Assembly (NCBI RefSeq): GCF_028745515.1
Contig: NZ_JAQZSG010000012.1
Span: forward strand, 1-64,000
Source of the DNA: Paenibacillus thermotolerans
Lineage (GTDB): Bacteria; Bacillota; Bacilli; Paenibacillales; YIM-B00363
Length of the DNA: 64,000 nucleotides
Direction: 5' to 3'
Positions 1-8,787 of this stretch are shown here, in pieces. The notes under the pieces are model-generated. The model saw only the letters and a list, made by a program, of their open reading frames with translations. It ran no database searches and had not been told where the DNA came from. The translations under genes were made by a program, and so were the position numbers. Positions within the stretch are counted from its first letter, which is position 1. Each line of letters starts with the position of its first letter.

Positions 1-38
1 AGATCCACCATCGTGCTCTCCCCAACTTTTATGCAAGG

Positions 39-60
39 CTAGTGCCTGTAGTGTTGCTAT
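39..60. repeat. Single 22-bp palindromic unit, AGCAAC family
   Basis: On the plus strand this unit reads CCTGTAGTGTTGCTAT at its right end. That matches the fourth unit of the quartet at 46741-46926, in the same inverted orientation. It is probably the last unit of a quartet lying mostly to the left of the window. The rest of positions 1-145 shows no gene. Confidence 0.5.
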
Positions 61-145
61 TTTCGGTCCGGCTAATAAAAGTACAGCGGATCCACGCCCT
101 TCCGCCGAAGCGGAGATGCTGTTCCCGCCTTCGGCACAGTCGCCG

Positions 146-174
146 AAAAATCGGCCGGCTGCTTCAACGGCCGC
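146..174 (-). terminator. Candidate terminator of the AraC gene
   Basis: Read on the minus strand, a CGGCCG...CGGCCG stem with an 8-10 nt loop is followed directly by ATTTTT. It lies about 30 bp beyond the stop of the AraC-type gene. The stem is short but GC-only. Confidence 0.5.
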
Positions 175-203
175 TTCACTCTCGACTCCTCCGCATCTTT
201 TAG

Positions 204-1034
204 TTAATGCAGCTTGCGGAACCGGTCCGGCGGAATGCCGACATGCTTTCGGAATGTCGCCACGAAATGGCTTTGATCGCGAAACCCGGCCTTCGCCGCG
301 ATTTCCTTGACGGTGAATTCGCTTGAGCCGACAAGCATTTCCTTCGCTTTGCGGATGCGCAGATGAATGAGATACGCGTACGGCGAAAGGCCGAACGTCT
401 CTTGAAAAATCGCGTTCACCCGCCGCGGCGACAGCTGCATAACGGAGGCGAGCGTGCCGAGGCCGATTCCGGCGTCATGGTAATGAAGCTCCATCCATTC
501 GAGCAGCGGCTTGATTTGTTCCAAATTCGCGGTGGTCCCGGCGCGGCCGCCGAGCTGCCCGTACCGGCTCAGCAGCAGCAGAAAGCGGTACGTCTCGGAG
601 GACACGTCGATCCCGAATATGTCGTCACCCGACTCCAATCGGTCCAGCAGCGGATCGATCCACCCGGTTAACGGCGCGTCTTGCCGCCAGTGGAAAACGG
701 TCGATTCGTGGATGCCGACGGATGAAAGAATGCTTTCTACCGCAGGCCCGCCGAACGTGACATATTTCGTGCCCCAGACGCCGGATTGGGCCGCATAAGC
801 ATGAGGAACGCGAGGGAACAGCAGCACGCCCGTACGGAACGGCAGCGGCGACGTTTTGCCGCCGAAGGCGATGCTGCCTTCGCCGTCCTCCGTTTGAAAC
901 CAATGAAAGTACGGGTAGCCGTCGGGACGGACGATCGTTTCTTGATTCGGATTGTGGCCGACGCTTTCCACGATGATCGGAAGCAAGTAGGCGTCGGAAG
1001 GCGTTAAAGCGAATCTGCGGTGAGGCTTGTCCAT
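204..1034 (-). CDS. AraC family transcriptional regulator
   Basis: A 276-residue regulator. Residues about 1-165 form a cupin-like ligand-binding half. Residues about 175-276 hold the two helix-turn-helix motifs typical of AraC proteins: LGTLASVMQLSPRRVNAIF, then VKEIAAKAGFRDQSHFVATF, ending in PDRFR. The frame stays open far upstream, but the ATG at 1034 is preceded by GGAGAGGGAG at good spacing and gives normal family length, so the upstream extension is discarded. It is transcribed divergently from the GH42 beta-galactosidase 120 bp away, which suggests it controls that gene in response to a galactoside. The inducer cannot be read from sequence. Confidence 0.9.
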   Translation of the reverse strand: MDKPHRRFALTPSDAYLLPIIVESVGHNPNQETIVRPDGYPYFHWFQTEDGEGSIAFGGKTSPLPFRTGVLLFPRVPHAYAAQSGVWGTKYVTFGGPAVESILSSVGIHESTVFHWRQDAPLTGWIDPLLDRLESGDDIFGIDVSSETYRFLLLLSRYGQLGGRAGTTANLEQIKPLLEWMELHYHDAGIGLGTLASVMQLSPRRVNAIFQETFGLSPYAYLIHLRIRKAKEMLVGSSEFTVKEIAAKAGFRDQSHFVATFRKHVGIPPDRFRKLH

Positions 1035-1154
1035 CGTTGTCCGGCTCCCTCTCCAGTTCCATATTCTTATACTCCTATAGAATAATATTATATTTATCGC
1101 GTCTTTTTTCAATATTACAATGAACTTATATTTATACAAGGGGGTTGCTGTCAA

Positions 1155-3185
1155 ATGATTAACGATAAACTTCCGAAGATCTGGTACGGCGGGGATTACA
1201 ATCCCGAGCAGTGGGAGGCGGACGTGTGGGCCGAGGACATCCGGATGTTCAAGCTCTCCGGCATCGATGTCGCAACGCTTAACGTGTTCTCTTGGGCGCT
1301 GAATCAGCCGAATGAAGACAGCTACGACTTCGCATGGCTCGACGAAACGATGGACAGGCTGTATAACAATGGGATTTACATCTGTTTGGCGACCGGCACC
1401 GGAGCTCATCCCGCGTGGATGGCCAAAAAATACCCCGACGTGCTCCGAGTCGACTATCAGGGACGGAAGCGGAAGTTCGGCGGCCGCCACAATTCGTGCC
1501 CGAACAGCCCGACCTACCGGAAATACGCGCAGCGGCTGGCGGCTAAGATGGCGGAACGTTATAAGGATCATCCCGGCCTCCTTATTTGGCACGTTTCGAA
1601 CGAGTACGGAGGCTATTGCTATTGCGAACGATGCGAAGAGGCGTTTCGCGGCTGGCTGAAGCAGCGTTACGGCACGCTGGAGAAGCTGAACAAAGCTTGG
1701 AACACCCGTTTTTGGGGCCATACGTTCTACGATTGGGACGAGATCGTTGTCCCGAACGAGCTGAGCGAGGAATGGGGCGGCAGCCGGACGAATTTCCAAG
1801 GAATTTCGCTCGATTACCGCCGCTTTATGTCTCACAGCCTGCTAGAATGCTATAAGCTTGAGTACAACGAGCTGAAAAAAATCACCCCAAACATCCCGGT
1901 AACTACGAATTTGATGGGGACGTACCCGGAGCTCGACTATTTCGAATGGGCGAAGCATATGGACGTCGTGTCGTGGGACAATTACCCGTCCGTCGATACG
2001 CCGTTCAGTTATACGGCGATGGTGCACGACCTAATGCGCGGTTTAAAGCAAGGCCAACCGTTCATGCTGATGGAGCAAACGCCGAGCCAGCAAAACTGGC
2101 AGCCGTACAATTCTCTGAAACGTCCGGGCGTTATGCGGCTTTGGAGCTATCAGGCCGTTGCGCGCGGCGCGGATACGGTCATGTTCTTCCAGCTTCGCCG
2201 CTCGATCGGCGCATGCGAGAAATATCACGGCGCCGTCATCGAGCATGTCGGGCACGAGCATACCCGCGTGTTCCGGGAATGCGCCGAGCTGGGGGCGGAG
2301 CTGCAAAGGCTGTCGGACCGCATACTGGATGCGAGAGTGGAAGCGAAGGTTGCGATCGTATTCGACTGGGAAAACCGGTGGGCCGTCGAGCTTTCGAGCG
2401 GACCGTCCGTGGCGCTCAAATATGTGAATGAAGTGTACAAATACTACGACGCATTGTTTCAGCAGGGCATTCAAGCCGATATGATCGGCGTGGAGGCGGA
2501 TCTGAGCCAGTATGACGTCGTGATCGCCCCGGTGCTGTACATGATCAAGCCCGGCTATGCGAAGAAGGTGGAGCGTTTCGTCCGCGGCGGAGGGACGTTC
2601 TTGACGACGTTCTTCAGCGGCATTGTGAACGAGTCCGACCTCGTAACGACGGGAGGTTACCCGGGCGAGCTTCGCAAGCTGCTCGGCATATGGGCGGAGG
2701 AAATCGACGCGCTGCTGCCGGATCAGCGGAATCAAATCGTCATGAAGCGCCCGCTCGGCACCTTAAACGGCTCATACGAATGCGGCCTGCTGTGCGATTT
2801 GATCCACCTGGAGGGAGCGGAGGCGGTAGCCGAATACGGAGCCGATTTTTACCAAGGGATGCCGGTCGTTACCGTCAACCGGTTTGGGGAAGGGCAGGCA
2901 TGGTATGTCGCGACCAGTCCGGAGCCGTCATTCCTGCAAGGGCTGCTCGGCGGCATATGCCGGGAGAAGGGCGTTCAGCCGCTGCTCCGTCCGGTTGCCG
3001 GCTTGGAGGCGTCCCGAAGGACGAAGGACGGCAAACATTTGCTGTTCCTGCTGAATCATAACCCCGAGTCCGTTACGGCGGAGCTGCTTTCCGGCGGAAC
3101 GCGTTATACCGACCTATTGACCGGTCGAACCGTAGAGGGTAAAGCGGAAGTCCCGGGCAGAGGAGTCATGATTTTGTCCGAATAG
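1155..3185 (+). CDS. GH42 beta-galactosidase
   Basis: A 676-residue glycoside hydrolase family 42 enzyme that cleaves terminal beta-galactosides. The TIM barrel carries the acid/base glutamate E150 (in HVSNEYGG) and the predicted nucleophile E307 (in FMLMEQTPS). The four-cysteine zinc cluster found in many GH42 enzymes is present (C115, C155, C157, C160). Length is normal for the family. There is no signal peptide, so it should act in the cytoplasm on imported oligosaccharides. The ATG at 1155 follows a GGGGG ribosome binding site. The neighbour is a divergent AraC regulator. A bidirectional terminator follows the stop. Galactan-derived substrates are as likely as lactose. Confidence 0.95.
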   Translation: MINDKLPKIWYGGDYNPEQWEADVWAEDIRMFKLSGIDVATLNVFSWALNQPNEDSYDFAWLDETMDRLYNNGIYICLATGTGAHPAWMAKKYPDVLRVDYQGRKRKFGGRHNSCPNSPTYRKYAQRLAAKMAERYKDHPGLLIWHVSNEYGGYCYCERCEEAFRGWLKQRYGTLEKLNKAWNTRFWGHTFYDWDEIVVPNELSEEWGGSRTNFQGISLDYRRFMSHSLLECYKLEYNELKKITPNIPVTTNLMGTYPELDYFEWAKHMDVVSWDNYPSVDTPFSYTAMVHDLMRGLKQGQPFMLMEQTPSQQNWQPYNSLKRPGVMRLWSYQAVARGADTVMFFQLRRSIGACEKYHGAVIEHVGHEHTRVFRECAELGAELQRLSDRILDARVEAKVAIVFDWENRWAVELSSGPSVALKYVNEVYKYYDALFQQGIQADMIGVEADLSQYDVVIAPVLYMIKPGYAKKVERFVRGGGTFLTTFFSGIVNESDLVTTGGYPGELRKLLGIWAEEIDALLPDQRNQIVMKRPLGTLNGSYECGLLCDLIHLEGAEAVAEYGADFYQGMPVVTVNRFGEGQAWYVATSPEPSFLQGLLGGICREKGVQPLLRPVAGLEASRRTKDGKHLLFLLNHNPESVTAELLSGGTRYTDLLTGRTVEGKAEVPGRGVMILSE

Positions 3186-3240
3186 TCAAGAAGTGGGACC
3201 GATCAACGTGCGAGATCCAGAGCCCGAAGGCAGTAAACGA

Positions 3241-3272
3241 AACAGAGCCCGGATTCGTCCGGGCTCTGTTTT
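3241..3272. terminator. Bidirectional terminator between convergent genes
   Basis: A perfect 13-bp stem (AACAGAGCCCGGA and its complement) closed by a TTCG tetraloop, with T-rich flanks on both strands. It sits between the GH42 gene and the convergent DUF4015 gene and can serve both. Confidence 0.9.
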
Positions 3273-3291
3273 CGTATCGAGCGGCAGAACA

Positions 3292-4452
3292 TTATTTGTA
3301 CGTAACGCCTTCCGTGTACCGGTTGACCGCGTTCCACAGCAAATATTCGTCGACGCCGTTGTCGTTCAGCGCGCGGATTTGCTCCTCGATCTCATGCTTG
3401 CCGTAACGGATGTACCCTTTTACCCATGAGGCGGTAAAATCTTGGATCCAAGGCCGGACCAGCGGCTTGAAATCGCCGAGCGGCTCCAGCTTCTTATGCG
3501 TATCCTTCGTCGCTCCCGCAATCGTCGTATAAGGAGCTGCGTCCGGCACCTTGGAGCCGAACCAGCCGGTCGTATAGTGGCTCGGATAAATCATCGGGGA
3601 AATGACGTCGACGTATTTGGAAATTTTCTCGAAATCTTGGCCGATGCCTTCCGCTGCGGGCACGGACGCCGCATAGCCGAATATGTCGACCGATACTCTA
3701 ACGCCAAGCGGCGAGAGCTGCTCTTTGGCGTATTTGACGAAGTCCGCGACGACTTCGATCCGCTTGCGCTCGTCGTGGACATACTGGAGCGTATCGGCTT
3801 TCTTCTCGAAGCCTTCCGGGAAACGGACGTAGTCGAATTGAATCTCTTTAAAGCCGAGCGCCGCGGCTTCTTTCGCCACACGGACGTTGTAGTCCCACAC
3901 TTCCTTCATGTACGGGTTGACGAAGGAATCTCCCTTTCCGTTCTCCCATACGGTGCCGTCCGGTTTTTTGTAGGAAAGGTCGGGACGCTTGGCTGCGAGC
4001 ACGCTGTCCTTGAACACGACGACGCGGGCGATCGGATAAACGTCATGCGCCTTAAGCGTTTCCATCAGCTGCGCGGGATCTTTAATGATTTTTTTCGTCG
4101 TATCCAGCCGCTGGAGCTCCGGGTCGTTCGTAGGGTATGTAATATACCCCCAGTCGTCTTTGACGTCGATGACCAAACTGTTCAGCTCCGTCTCGTCGAG
4201 CAGCTTGAGCAGCGTCTGGAGTCGGGCTCCGCCGGCACTGTGCGCCGTCGCGTAGACGCCTTTGACTTTGGGGGCGTCCGGCTGAGGATCGGCCTTCTCC
4301 ACCATCGGAATGCCGGACGATCCGGTTTGCGCATAGACGGCGGCTTGCCGGGCCTGCTCCGAAGCCTTCATGATTTCGTCCCATGACACATCGGCCGTTG
4401 CGGTTGTCGATCCGCCGACCAGCAGCAGCAGCGCTGCCAAAATACTTTCCAT
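3292..4452 (-). CDS. Secreted putative glycoside hydrolase, DUF4015 family
   Basis: A 386-residue protein with a short hydrophobic N-terminus (SILAALLLLVGG) resembling a signal peptide or anchor. From about residue 60 it follows the DUF4015 TIM-barrel pattern: GVYATAHSAGG, SLVIDVKDDWGYITY, IQFDYVRFPEG, VSVDIFGY and SPMIYPSHY. This family is annotated as putative glycoside hydrolase by fold similarity, with no established substrate. The ATG at 4452 follows AAGGGGAAA. It faces the GH42 gene and shares its terminator. A role in cell-wall or exopolysaccharide turnover is inference only. Confidence 0.85.
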   Translation of the reverse strand: MESILAALLLLVGGSTTATADVSWDEIMKASEQARQAAVYAQTGSSGIPMVEKADPQPDAPKVKGVYATAHSAGGARLQTLLKLLDETELNSLVIDVKDDWGYITYPTNDPELQRLDTTKKIIKDPAQLMETLKAHDVYPIARVVVFKDSVLAAKRPDLSYKKPDGTVWENGKGDSFVNPYMKEVWDYNVRVAKEAAALGFKEIQFDYVRFPEGFEKKADTLQYVHDERKRIEVVADFVKYAKEQLSPLGVRVSVDIFGYAASVPAAEGIGQDFEKISKYVDVISPMIYPSHYTTGWFGSKVPDAAPYTTIAGATKDTHKKLEPLGDFKPLVRPWIQDFTASWVKGYIRYGKHEIEEQIRALNDNGVDEYLLWNAVNRYTEGVTYK

Positions 4453-4644
4453 ACACGTTTCCCCTTTTCTTGCAATCTATCACCATTATATGACAAGTTT
4501 CATAGGCCTTACAGTGGATTTTAGTCCCAAGTTGTCGGTATTTGTCGTAAAATTTTATATGCTCGTTGTGTACATGATCGGATTTGAGTACGATTAGATT
4601 TTATTAGATGAAATCATTCATTGATTCGGATTAGGAGCGGCCAA

Positions 4645-5817
4645 ATGATCAAACAATTGAATGTTGTAAAAGGGCTACAAGCGTTCTACTATGCGCAAAA
4701 TGCGGTCTTTCTTCCGTATTTGCCGCTTTATTTCGCAGCGAAAGGATTTTCGGCGGCGGAGATCGGAGTCATGATGATGGCGGGCCCGTTCGTCGCCGTC
4801 TTTGCGCAGCCGGTATGGGGGTTTGTCAGCGACAAGCTCCAAACGGTTCGAAACATCGTTGCGATTCTTTGGGTATTGGCTTTTCTGAGCGGGCTCGGGG
4901 TGTTCGTATCGAACGGGTTTGCCGCCGCATTTCTTTTTATAACGCTCCATTACTTTTTTGTTATGCCGTCTTCCCCGCTATTAGACTCACTTACGATTCG
5001 AACGGCGGAAATGTCGAGGGTCAGTTACGGCGCCGTTCGGCTGTGGGGCTCGATCGGCTTTTCGGCGGCGGCAGTGCTTACGGGAGTCATTCTTATGCTA
5101 ATCGGCGGAGTAGGGAAGCTGCAATGGATTTATGTCACCGTCTGGATTTTTCCGCTGGCGCTGCTGCTATTACTGAAAGACGTCGGGACCGGCGCGCCCC
5201 CGATTACGCTCTCGTCTCTGTCGGCCATGCTTCGCAACAAGTCGTTCTTGTGGTTTTTGCTGCTTGTGTTTGTCATGATGCTGCCGCACCGGATGAACGA
5301 CAGCTTTCTCGGCTTGTATATGAAGGAGCTTGGAGCCGGCGAGCAGCTGATCGGCATGGCTTGGGCGCTGGCCGCTTTGAGCGAGGTGCCGGTTTTTGCG
5401 CTGCTGCACCGGTATATGCGCAATATCCATGAGTTTGCGCTTCTGGGCATTGTCGGGTTGCTGTTCGTGATCCGATGGGGGCTGTTCGCCGTAACGGATC
5501 GTCCCGAAGTGCTGTTTATTATGCAGCTGGGCCATTCGGTAACGTTCGCCGCCTTCTGGGTAACGGCGGTCGCCTATGCGGTTCGCGTCGTGCCGCCTCA
5601 GCTGCGCTCGACAGGCCAATCGCTGCTCTCTGCGGTATTTATCGGACTCTCCGGCATCACCGGCGGTATTTTCGGAGGCTGGTTGGAGCGGTGGGGCGGT
5701 TATCCTTCCGCTTATGCGGCGGGAGCCGTATTGGCGGGCGTTGCGGGCATCGCCTTCCTCGCTACGCATGCGGCGGCCCGGAGGGGCGGTTCGCGGGCGG
5801 GAGAGGAAAGCTTGTAA
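4645..5817 (+). CDS. MFS transporter (MFS_1-like, LacY-related)
   Basis: A 390-residue polytopic membrane protein with about 12 hydrophobic segments and an MFS loop motif after helix 2 (WGFVSDKLQTVRN). The start AQNAVFLPYLPLYFAAKGFSA resembles the MFS_1-like group that includes phenylpropionate/nucleoside-type permeases (HcaT, NupG-like). The ATG at 4645 is chosen because TAGGAGCGG precedes it at good spacing; a TTG 24 bp upstream lacks one. The substrate is unknown. The gene stands alone and precedes a nucleoside ABC importer operon, which weakly hints at a related substrate. Confidence 0.85.
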   Translation: MIKQLNVVKGLQAFYYAQNAVFLPYLPLYFAAKGFSAAEIGVMMMAGPFVAVFAQPVWGFVSDKLQTVRNIVAILWVLAFLSGLGVFVSNGFAAAFLFITLHYFFVMPSSPLLDSLTIRTAEMSRVSYGAVRLWGSIGFSAAAVLTGVILMLIGGVGKLQWIYVTVWIFPLALLLLLKDVGTGAPPITLSSLSAMLRNKSFLWFLLLVFVMMLPHRMNDSFLGLYMKELGAGEQLIGMAWALAALSEVPVFALLHRYMRNIHEFALLGIVGLLFVIRWGLFAVTDRPEVLFIMQLGHSVTFAAFWVTAVAYAVRVVPPQLRSTGQSLLSAVFIGLSGITGGIFGGWLERWGGYPSAYAAGAVLAGVAGIAFLATHAAARRGGSRAGEESL

Positions 5818-5960
5818 AATGCAGGGTAAGATTGTCCGTTTCCGTGCATACTAACGAAAGGTTCGAACCCAAATAAAGGGAGCTAGGCCTTTCGTCCGTA
5901 GTGATTCCAAAAAGTTCGACAAATTTTATGACGAAAAACCCGTTTTGTTGTAAAAATAAG

Positions 5961-5989
5961 TCCACAAATCGACCTGTTTCGTTTATAAT
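5961..5989 (+). promoter_or_regulatory. Candidate sigma-A promoter of the nucleoside importer operon
   Basis: TCCACA, 17 bp, then a perfect TATAAT at 5984-5989, 38 bp upstream of the lipoprotein start. The -35 box matches the consensus at 4 of 6 positions. Confidence 0.55.
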
Positions 5990-6026
5990 AAAAAAGGTTT
6001 GGACATATACACATTCCATAGGGGGC

Positions 6027-7148
6027 ATGGGTAATTTGAACACAGGTAAATTGAAAAAAGGATTACTGGGCTTTGCGGCGTTCACGCTTGTTCTCGGCTT
6101 GCTCGCAGGCTGCGGAAATAAGGAAGCCGGCGACAAAGGCGGCGCAGGCGGAGAAAAGCCTAACTTTAAGATCGGAATGGTTACGGACTCCGGCACCATC
6201 GACGACAAATCGTTCAACCAAGGCACATGGGAAGGCTTGAAGAAGGCTGCCGACGAGCTTGGCATCGACAAAAAATACTTGAAGCCGGCCGGCACGACCG
6301 AAGCGGACTACATGAAGGAAATCGGCAACCTGTACGATGCGGGCTTCAAATTCATCGGCGCGCCGGGCTTCAAATTCGAAACGGCTATTTTCCATGCCCA
6401 AGACAAATATCCTGACGCGAAATTCGTCATTATCGACGGAAATCCGCACTCCGGCGACTACAATCCGGTAGTGAAAGACAACACGGTATCGATCTTCTTC
6501 GCAGAGCATGAGTCCGGCTTCCTTGCGGGCGTTGCGGCTGCGGTCGAATTGAAAGAAGGGGAAGCGGCTTTCATCGGCGGCATGGAAATTCCGGCCGTTC
6601 AGAAGTTTAACTGGGGCTTCCAGCAAGGTCTTGCTTACGCGAACGAAAACTACGGCACGAATATGACGATTAAGAAAGAAAACGTCGTATATGAAGGCAG
6701 CTTCGACAACGTGGCGGGCGGCCAGCAATTGGCGGCTCAAATGTACGACCGCGGCGTGAAGGTCATCTTTGCTGCTGCAGGCGGCGTAGGCGTCGGCGCG
6801 ATCAACGAAGCGAAAACCCGCGCAACGAACGGCGAGCAAGTATGGGTTGTCGGCGTTGACGTTGACCAATACGCAGACGGCATCTATGACGGCGACAAAT
6901 CGGTTATTTTGACTTCCGCGACGAAGAAAATCGACACGGCTGCATATGACATGGTTATCGCAGAAAGCAAGGGCGAATTCCCTGGCGGCCAAATCTTGAC
7001 GTTCGACGCGAAGAACGACGGCATCGGCCTTCCGGCGGAAAACCCGAACCTCGGCGACGATACGAAATCGAAGGTTGCAGAAGTATATGAGAAGCTTAAG
7101 AGCGGCGACATTAAAGTTGCGGCGGAGCAAGGAAGCTTGATTAAGTAA
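6027..7148 (+). CDS. nupN: BMP/PnrA-family nucleoside-binding lipoprotein of ABC importer
   Basis: Substrate-binding lipoprotein of the BMP family (Bacillus NupN/YufN, Treponema PnrA), which captures purine nucleosides for an ABC importer. A signal peptide ends in the lipobox LLAGC, followed by a charged linker and then the type I periplasmic-binding fold (GMVTDSGTIDDKSFNQGTW, IGAPGFKFETAI). The ATG at 6027 lies only 1 nt after a GGGGG Shine-Dalgarno. The in-frame TTG at 6036 has ideal spacing and may be the true start. It heads an operon with the ATPase and two permeases. A hairpin terminator after it probably lowers downstream expression, giving the usual excess of binding protein. Confidence 0.93.
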   Translation: MGNLNTGKLKKGLLGFAAFTLVLGLLAGCGNKEAGDKGGAGGEKPNFKIGMVTDSGTIDDKSFNQGTWEGLKKAADELGIDKKYLKPAGTTEADYMKEIGNLYDAGFKFIGAPGFKFETAIFHAQDKYPDAKFVIIDGNPHSGDYNPVVKDNTVSIFFAEHESGFLAGVAAAVELKEGEAAFIGGMEIPAVQKFNWGFQQGLAYANENYGTNMTIKKENVVYEGSFDNVAGGQQLAAQMYDRGVKVIFAAAGGVGVGAINEAKTRATNGEQVWVVGVDVDQYADGIYDGDKSVILTSATKKIDTAAYDMVIAESKGEFPGGQILTFDAKNDGIGLPAENPNLGDDTKSKVAEVYEKLKSGDIKVAAEQGSLIK

Positions 7149-7161
7149 GAAAGCGGAACAA

Positions 7162-7205
7162 CCGAATACAAAAAAGACGGTCTCACCGTCTTTTTTTGTA
7201 TTCGG
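7162..7205 (+). terminator. Intra-operon terminator/attenuator after the binding protein
   Basis: CCGAATACAAAAAAGACGG is followed by a 5-nt loop and its near-perfect complement, with a run of T inside the 3' arm. Placed between the binding-protein gene and the ATPase gene, it can act as a partial terminator or mRNA-stabilising stem. Confidence 0.8.
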
Positions 7206-7254
7206 AAGCTCAGGCTGAGATCACCATTAATTATCGGCAAGGGAGAATCATTCC

Positions 7255-8787
7255 ATGGATTATGCGGTTGAGATGCTTGGGATTCGGAAGGAATTTCCGG
7301 GTATCGTCGCCAACGACGATATTACGCTCCGTTTGAAGCGCGGCGAAATCCACGCCCTGCTGGGAGAGAACGGCGCGGGCAAGTCGACACTCATGAGCAT
7401 CCTGTTCGGTATGTATCAGCCCGATCGAGGATCGATTAAGGTCAGCGGCAAGGAAGTCCGGATCGGAAACCCGAACGTAGCGAATAAACTGGGCATTGGC
7501 ATGGTTCACCAGCATTTTAAATTGGTCGAAAACTTTACCGTGACCGAAAACATTATTCTCGGAAGCGAGCCGAGAGGGTGGTTCGGGCTGAAGCTGGATG
7601 TGGACACCGCAAGCAAGCGAATCGAGCAGCTGTCGAAGCAGTACGGCCTCGATGTCGATCCGTACGCCAAGATCGAAGACATTTCCGTAGGCATGCAGCA
7701 GCGCGTCGAAATATTGAAGATGCTGTATCGGGATGCGGAGGTATTGATATTCGACGAGCCCACCGCCGTGCTTACGCCTCAGGAAATTCAAGAGCTCGGC
7801 GCCATTATGCGCAATTTGATCCGGGAAGGCAAATCCATCATTCTCATCACTCATAAGCTGAAGGAAATTAAGGCGTACGCAGACCGCTGCACCGTCATTC
7901 GCCGCGGCAAGACGATCGGAACCGTAGAGGTGGCCGAGACGAACGAAGCGACTATGGCGGAAATGATGGTAGGCCGGCGCGTTACCTTTAAGGTGGAGAA
8001 GAAGAAGGCGGCTCCCGGCGACACCGTTCTCAAGGTGGAATCGCTTACAGTAACGAACCGGAGGAGCATCGCTTTGGACCGTTTTTCGCTTGAAGTCCGC
8101 GCCGGCGAAATTGTCGGCATTGCGGGAGTGGACGGCAACGGGCAATCCGAGCTGGTGGAGGCGATTACCGGGCTCCGCAAGGCGGATTCCGGAGCGGTAT
8201 ATTTGAACGGACAAGACTTGACCCGCTTGCCGATTCGAAAGCGAATCGAGAAGGGCGTCGGACATATACCGGAGGACCGTCAAAAGCGCGGACTTGTGCT
8301 CGATTACACGCTCGCTGAAAATATGGTGCTTGAGGTGTATTACAAGCAGCCGTTCAGCAGCGGAGGCTTCTTGAACAAGCAGTCCATTCAAGACTACGCG
8401 AAGCGCATTCTGGAAAGCTTCGACGTTCGCTCCGGACAAGGCGCCGTATCGATTACACGGTCGCTGTCGGGCGGAAACCAGCAGAAAGCGATCATCGGCC
8501 GGGAAATCGAGCTGAATCCGGACCTGCTGATCGCCGTTCAACCGACTCGCGGCTTGGACGTCGGTTCGATCGAGTATATTCACAAACGGCTCATCGAGCA
8601 GCGGGACAAAGGGAAAGCGGTATTGCTCGTCTCGCTCGAGCTGGATGAAGTGATGAACGTTTCCGACCGGATCGCGGTCATGAACAAAGGCGAGCTGGTC
8701 GGCATCGTGCAGGCGGACGAGACGAACGAGAACGAACTGGGCCTTATGATGGCCGGTGTAAGAAAGGGAGAAGTCGCTCATGAATAA
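7255..8787 (+). CDS. nupO: Nucleoside ABC importer ATPase (duplicated nucleotide-binding domains)
   Basis: A 510-residue protein with two ABC ATPase domains, as in sugar and nucleoside importers (NupO/YufO, RbsA-like). The first domain (about 5-240) has an intact Walker A (GENGAGKST, 37-45), a signature-like ISVGMQQRVEI and the Walker B FDEPTA. The second (about 260-500) has a degenerate P-loop (GVDGNGQSE), signature SLSGGNQQK and QPTRGLD at Walker B. A degenerate second site is usual in this family. The ATG at 7255 follows GGGAGAATC. It overlaps the next permease gene by 8 bp, indicating translational coupling. Confidence 0.95.
   Translation: MDYAVEMLGIRKEFPGIVANDDITLRLKRGEIHALLGENGAGKSTLMSILFGMYQPDRGSIKVSGKEVRIGNPNVANKLGIGMVHQHFKLVENFTVTENIILGSEPRGWFGLKLDVDTASKRIEQLSKQYGLDVDPYAKIEDISVGMQQRVEILKMLYRDAEVLIFDEPTAVLTPQEIQELGAIMRNLIREGKSIILITHKLKEIKAYADRCTVIRRGKTIGTVEVAETNEATMAEMMVGRRVTFKVEKKKAAPGDTVLKVESLTVTNRRSIALDRFSLEVRAGEIVGIAGVDGNGQSELVEAITGLRKADSGAVYLNGQDLTRLPIRKRIEKGVGHIPEDRQKRGLVLDYTLAENMVLEVYYKQPFSSGGFLNKQSIQDYAKRILESFDVRSGQGAVSITRSLSGGNQQKAIIGREIELNPDLLIAVQPTRGLDVGSIEYIHKRLIEQRDKGKAVLLVSLELDEVMNVSDRIAVMNKGELVGIVQADETNENELGLMMAGVRKGEVAHE

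Noticed and set aside
1035-1835. Upstream extension of the AraC frame to 543 residues
   Set aside because: The extra part is antisense to the GH42 gene and has no regulator similarity; the ATG at 1034 has a good ribosome binding site and gives family length.
5825-5960. PurR-like (CGAAC) or CodY-like boxes upstream of the nucleoside importer
   Set aside because: GTTCGAAC and AGTTCGAC segments occur, but matches outside the core are poor and the spacing does not fit paired PurR boxes.
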